From Glandiceps talaboti (lineage: Eukaryota; Hemichordata; Enteropneusta; Spengelidae): a DNA stretch of 64,000 nucleotides. The position numbers and the translations under genes were made by a program. This document shows, in pieces, positions 59,830 through 64,000 of this stretch (position 1 is the stretch's first letter; the number at the start of each line of letters is the position of its first letter). The stretch spans positions 8,367,322-8,431,321 of the forward strand of contig NC_135570.1 of assembly GCF_964340395.1 (NCBI RefSeq), in the 5' to 3' direction. Below the pieces are notes generated by a model. It was not told the DNA's origin. It saw only the letters and a list, made by a program, of their open reading frames with translations, and did not search any database.

Positions 59830-60555
59830 AAGGGCGTAGCAATATTGCACTGAAGATGAACTACGTGTGCAACTCAAGGACACATAATTATATAACGACA
59901 AAATAACGTGGCACAGAGATACATAAACAGAGACCCACCATCGGATACGGCATACATGTAGACGTGGACAATATAAATACTACTCACCATAGAGCGTTTC
60001 ATTTTGTACATAACAAATACTACTGGGCAATTGCAACCTGTATAGTAATTATTCTGTCAGACAACCACTCTGTCTACGAGGCTGTGTACGACACATGCAT
60101 TGTATTTACAGATCATTTCGCACTTTGTTCTGTCTTATATCTATAAATTAGTTACATAGGTTGGTTTTTTACATACCGTCGTGTATATCAGCCGAGGTGA
60201 CTTTTAACACAATTTGATTGGTCCGTATCAGAAACTGTACAGACTATTATCTTTAAATCACGGACTAGCCTGACCCACAGGTACTTTACTTGTTACCCGA
60301 GATATGTATCAGAATGTTTCTATCAGAATACAATAAAATGTCGACAGTATTAGACTGTATCGATAACATTGACGTATTTAGCCAACTATATTAGTATATA
60401 TGAAAGGGGTAAAGTTAAACTTGTTTCTGTGATCGCGCAAGTTCACTCACCGCGAAATATTAGACTACGATAGATGGGGTACGAAGGTGTTTTGTGTTTT
60501 TACCAAATAAGTTGCTGAAAGTTATTCAAAACTACAGCTATCATATGTACATACC
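59830..60555. other. intergenic, nothing recognised
   Basis: The plus frame at 59964-60146 has no domain. No other feature seen. Confidence 0.4.
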
Positions 60556-60558
60556 ACT

Positions 60559-60678
60559 TTAGGGAACAAGCAGATTTTAAGGCGGAGGGGGGGAGCTGAG
60601 GAGAATATGGGGGCCCAGGAAAAGAATTGGTTTGCGAAGTCACCACCGTCATGAACATTTTGAAAGAATGGGGGCAAG

Positions 60679-60767
<89 letters not shown>

Positions 60768-61155
60768 CCTCTCCCTCTCTCTCTCTCTCTCCCTCTCTCT
60801 CTCTCTCTTTCTATCTCTCTCTGTGTGTGTGCGTGTGGAGAGCAGAAATGACTCTTTGAACAAAATCAAACCCCAAAAGCAGTCGTTTATCTTGTACATT
60901 TGCAAAATTCACTTATCTACAAGTATGAGGCAGTCGAAAATGAAGCCAATGTGTGTGTCTGCCTTATTATAATTAATATATCTTTATAGGTTAAACTGTA
61001 GACGAAACTGCCTACCAAACTATTATGTTCATTTCTAGGGGGCGTGGGAGGCATGCATTTTTTTTGAGAGCGCAAGGGGGGGGGGGGGCTGTGAAAATAT
61101 TTGATCACAATATTATGTCCTAAGCCCCCCTCTGTAAATTCTGCTCGTTCCCTTA
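60559..61155. mobile_element. TIR element, TTAGGGAACRAGCAGA ends, interrupted by (CT)n
   Basis: Left TTAGGGAACAAGCAGATTTT AAGGCGGAGGGGGGG; right inverse TAAGGGAACGAGCAGAATTT ACAGAGGGGGG. The interior holds G-runs and a (CT)n tract (60682-60765, with TCCCTC drift to 60825). 597 bp, non-coding. Same architecture as 34685-34922 and 39504-39923. Confidence 0.65.
60682..60825. repeat. (CT)n microsatellite
   Basis: About 42 perfect CT units followed by CTCC/CTCT variants and GTGTGTGTG. Confidence 0.97.
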
Positions 61156-61159
61156 GCAT

Positions 61160-61475
61160 AGGCTAATTGTACTATGCTGAACTCAAAGTCCACGTAATTG
61201 TGTACGCTATGGTACTTGTGTGATAATTTACTGTATGGTGAACTTTATCCTGGATATACATATAAATCATTTCTGTGTCATTCGATTGTATAGGAGTATA
61301 CTATAGTATATTTTATTTGACATGAAATAATGTAAAAAACAAACAAACATTATCTAAAGTCAAAAACAGAATACAGAATCAACAAAAACATTAGATAATT
61401 ATAAATATGTATAAACACTACAGTATTAAATACAAAGATAAAATAATAAATTAGATAATTTTCCAAAGCTATTAT
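61160..61475. other. intergenic or LINE 3' flank
   Basis: Very AT-rich; probably includes the 3' untranslated end of the adjacent LINE fragment. No gene recognised. Confidence 0.4.
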
Positions 61476-61479
61476 ATTC

Positions 61480-61960
61480 GTGATAAAATCATCATCTGAA
61501 CTCATTATTCTTTTGAATTATTCTTTCTGTGATAATTTTGAAAAACTTTGGTCATAAACTGATTTCAATTGTTCTCTGAAATTGGTTTCTAGCTTCAATT
61601 ACAGATGTATTATAGCATGGATTTCATCACCAATAGATTTAGTGTTACATAAATGACATATTCTTTCATCTGGGGAAATTCCTTTGTATCGTAGTCTTTC
61701 GATTGGTAAATAATGTTTTGAGATCCTGAGCTTAGTTATGCCAATTCTGTCCTAAACAGTATTTACTTGTTCTAGATATGGTTCAAATTCATAATTTCAT
61801 TTAAATTTGTTATATGTACGTAATTTGTTGTTGTCAGTTTTTTTGAATTGTTGGTCCCAAATACTATCGATATAAATGTCTTTCAGTTGACTACTAAGAT
61901 TTGTTACATCAGTACCATTCACTATTAAGCTCAGTTATCTCATGCAACTTATTGACAAAG
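61480..61960 (-). mobile_element. LINE ORF2 C-terminal fragment, dead
   Basis: Minus strand: LKDIYIDSIWDQQFKKTDNN, KLRTYNKFK stop NYEFEPYLEQVNTV stop DRIGITKLRISKHYLPIERL, RYKGISPDERICHLCNTKSI, GDEIHA. This is the post-RT region with a zinc-knuckle-like tail (KLR.S.H.L.IE.GRY....R.ERIC..C....I.DE.H) found at the end of many LINE ORF2 proteins. In-frame stops and a frame break after DEIHA show decay. The terminal FEKLSQKE-like remnant is near 61510-61560. Confidence 0.75.
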
Positions 61961-61964
61961 GACG

Positions 61965-62390
61965 TCCATGTGTTACCATGACTTTTCTTTTCTGGGGTGA
62001 AAGCATATTGCACAACTGAGGTTACTACATTCTATCATATAATTATAGCCTGGTTATCAGTGTTCACATCTGCATAGAACACGAGGGCCGCCGATAAAGA
62101 AATATTGACAGCAATGTATTTTAAGAAGCATATATATACCCCTTTATCACCACAGAGCACATCCATCACCACATACACACAAGCGCACTACACTCATAGT
62201 TGTGGATGTGATTTAACGTGTGCTTGACCCCTTCAAAGGTAGAAAGTGGTAGATTTGCCATGGCTAATAACTGCTTTGCAGAAAGGCCCAACCCTGATCA
62301 TGTCATATCCCTGCTACGCACACACGCCCCCACCCACCAATCCACACACTCTCTCATATACACACCAACATACACCGTACACATACAGCC
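61965..62390. other. intergenic, nothing recognised
   Basis: No coding or repeat feature recognised before the microsatellite. Confidence 0.4.
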
Positions 62391-62394
62391 ACCT

Positions 62395-62914
62395 GCCTAC
62401 CAACACGCACGCACGCACGCACACACACACACACACACATACATACATACATACATACATACATACATACATACATACATACATACATACATACATACAT
62501 ACATACATACATACATACATACATACATACACACATACATACATACATACACTCATACATACACACATACACACATACATACATACATACATACATACAT
62601 ACATACATACATACATACATACATACATACATACATACATACATACATACATACACACATACACACACATACATACATACATACATACATACATACATAC
62701 ATACATACATACATACATACATACATACATACACACACACACATACCTACCTACCTACCTACCTACCTACCTACCTACATACACACACACACACACACAC
62801 ACATACATACATACATACATACATACATACATACACACATACATACATACATACATACATACATACATACATACATACATACATACATACATACATACAT
62901 ACATACATACATAC
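62395..62914. repeat. (ACAT)n microsatellite with CA and ACCT blocks
   Basis: About 520 bp of ACAT units with interspersed ACAC blocks and eight ACCT units (62743-62776). All frames through it, up to 249 codons, are repeat artefacts on both strands. Confidence 0.98.
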
Positions 62915-63129
62915 TGCTGCATATCAATGTTTAACGATAAGGGTAGGGCTGTCAAAGTGTATGTAGAAAGATGTCACATAGTCTGTACACAGTGAATGAT
63001 ACATTTTCAACACTAAAGCCACCTCAGTGATTGTAAAAATCGGTAACCCGCATGTAGCATGTATAAAGTGACCAGTCGTATGTAAGTTATAACTGTAACT
63101 GGAACGTTTCTTGATGTTTTGTTAGATAA

Positions 63130-63480
63130 AATAATTTACTCGTAATATCGTTCACCAGTAGTGGTCTGAGATAATATAAACCACTCACTGTACAATGTCT
63201 AATTATTGGTATTTTAATAATTTTCAGTGAACATACTGTCGAAAAATGATACTCCACTCAAGATTATACACCAGTACAGTTGTAACATGGTGACATTCAA
63301 AACCGAGTTTTCGATCAAGATTTAAGATTGTCAGTACACTGCTACGTACATATGGCATCGACCACTAATTAACAGATGCAATGTCTTTTTATATTTTTTA
63401 TAAGTAATTGAACAGTTTGTAGTGAGTACAGGTATATCTTTGTTTATTTGATGAAAAAGATATCCCTGTTGCAGCTTTCA
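63130..63480. repeat. dispersed repeat family A, copy 4
   Basis: Shares TACAATGTCTAATTATTGGT, TTTTCAGTGAACATACTGTC GAAAAATGATACTCCA, TCGATCAAGATTTAAGATTG and AGGTATATCTTTGTTTATTT GATGAAA with the copies at 5600, 23506 and 40985. Confidence 0.65.
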
Positions 63481-63484
63481 AAGT

Positions 63485-64000
63485 CATTGCTACATAATAA
63501 AGTTTTTTTGTATAGTCCCATGTCTGCTACAGCTGTTACCTAACATGATACGATATGAATGTCTGAAATATTAATGTTTGCTATGATTTGTGCCTATCTA
63601 GCTAGATAGATACCTCCATTATTTGTTGATCGTAGCAGCGATCGATACTTTTGATTTTCATATGCAGCTCCAAATTGATACAAGTTTAAATGTGTAATTC
63701 ACATGATGAAGATGCTTTAAAAACATTACATTTGTTCTATATAAAGTATTTGGTATCATATCGTATATTCCGTAGGAAGTGACGGCTTGTGCATTGTTGC
63801 CCGTGTTATTTTCACTTCACTGGACATTTTTTTTTCATGAATTCCAGAGACGTGTCGCACAATACTGTATGTAGTGTACACCTGTATCCGCTCCGTTCTG
63901 TATGAGTTTGTGACTGATCGTGTGGAGTCAAAAGAGGGGCTTTACTCGGAGACCAAGTAGCGCGATGCTTCGATGTTTGCATCTATCGTGACATCATGAA
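63485..64000. other. right edge, nothing recognised
   Basis: AT-rich. A 16-bp palindrome CTATCTAGCTAGATAG lies near 63595-63610. No gene recognised. Confidence 0.4.

Noticed and set aside
62218-62995. Frames of up to 249 codons rich in THTYIH or VCMY
   Set aside because: Pure (ACAT)n translation on both strands.

Overview
This is a eukaryotic, gene-poor, AT-rich window. It has spliced coding exons with GT-AG borders, very long introns, and a high load of microsatellites, minisatellites, MITE-like elements and dead retroelements. The mix (Penelope-type GIY-YIG remnant, LINE 3' ends, a tRNA-derived SINE with a paired AAGCGCTTT tail, tandem arrays ending in (GACA)n) fits a marine invertebrate such as a lophotrochozoan or invertebrate deuterostome. 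I cannot resolve the phylum from sequence alone.

Three genes are well supported. (1) On the minus strand, a class A rhodopsin-like neuropeptide-type GPCR runs from 29.7 kb down to 7.35 kb in four phase-0 coding exons (428 aa as modelled). The last exon, a basic and Ser/Thr-rich tail, lies about 15.5 kb from the exon carrying TM6-TM7. (2) On the plus strand at 45.1-46.1 kb, an intronless 353-aa type II membrane glycosyltransferase with a DXD motif (Gly_transf_sug / GT32-like). (3) On the minus strand at 48.95-53.4 kb, a two-exon, 368-aa SLC35A-type nucleotide-sugar transporter. Genes 2 and 3 converge tail to tail and both belong to Golgi glycosylation; a functional link is inference.

Weaker coding signals are an orphan LDL-receptor class A exon, apparently damaged, inside the transporter intron on the opposite strand (51.8 kb); an unrecognised exon-like frame at 59.4-59.8 kb (minus) with smaller unidentified frames at 56.2-56.6 kb; a short first-exon-like frame at 31.6 kb (minus); an exon-like segment at the left edge (83-198); and an orphan membrane-segment frame at 36.1 kb (minus).

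Layout: 0-7 kb mostly unannotated with one microsatellite and one dispersed repeat; 7-30 kb GPCR locus, whose introns hold a SINE, Penelope and LINE remnants, foldback elements, minisatellites and a segmental duplication; 30-44 kb repeats and TIR elements; 44-54 kb glycosylation genes; 55-60 kb a region of unidentified short frames invaded by MITEs with visible target duplications; 60.5-64 kb a TIR element, a LINE 3' fragment, a 0.5-kb (ACAT)n tract and a dispersed repeat.
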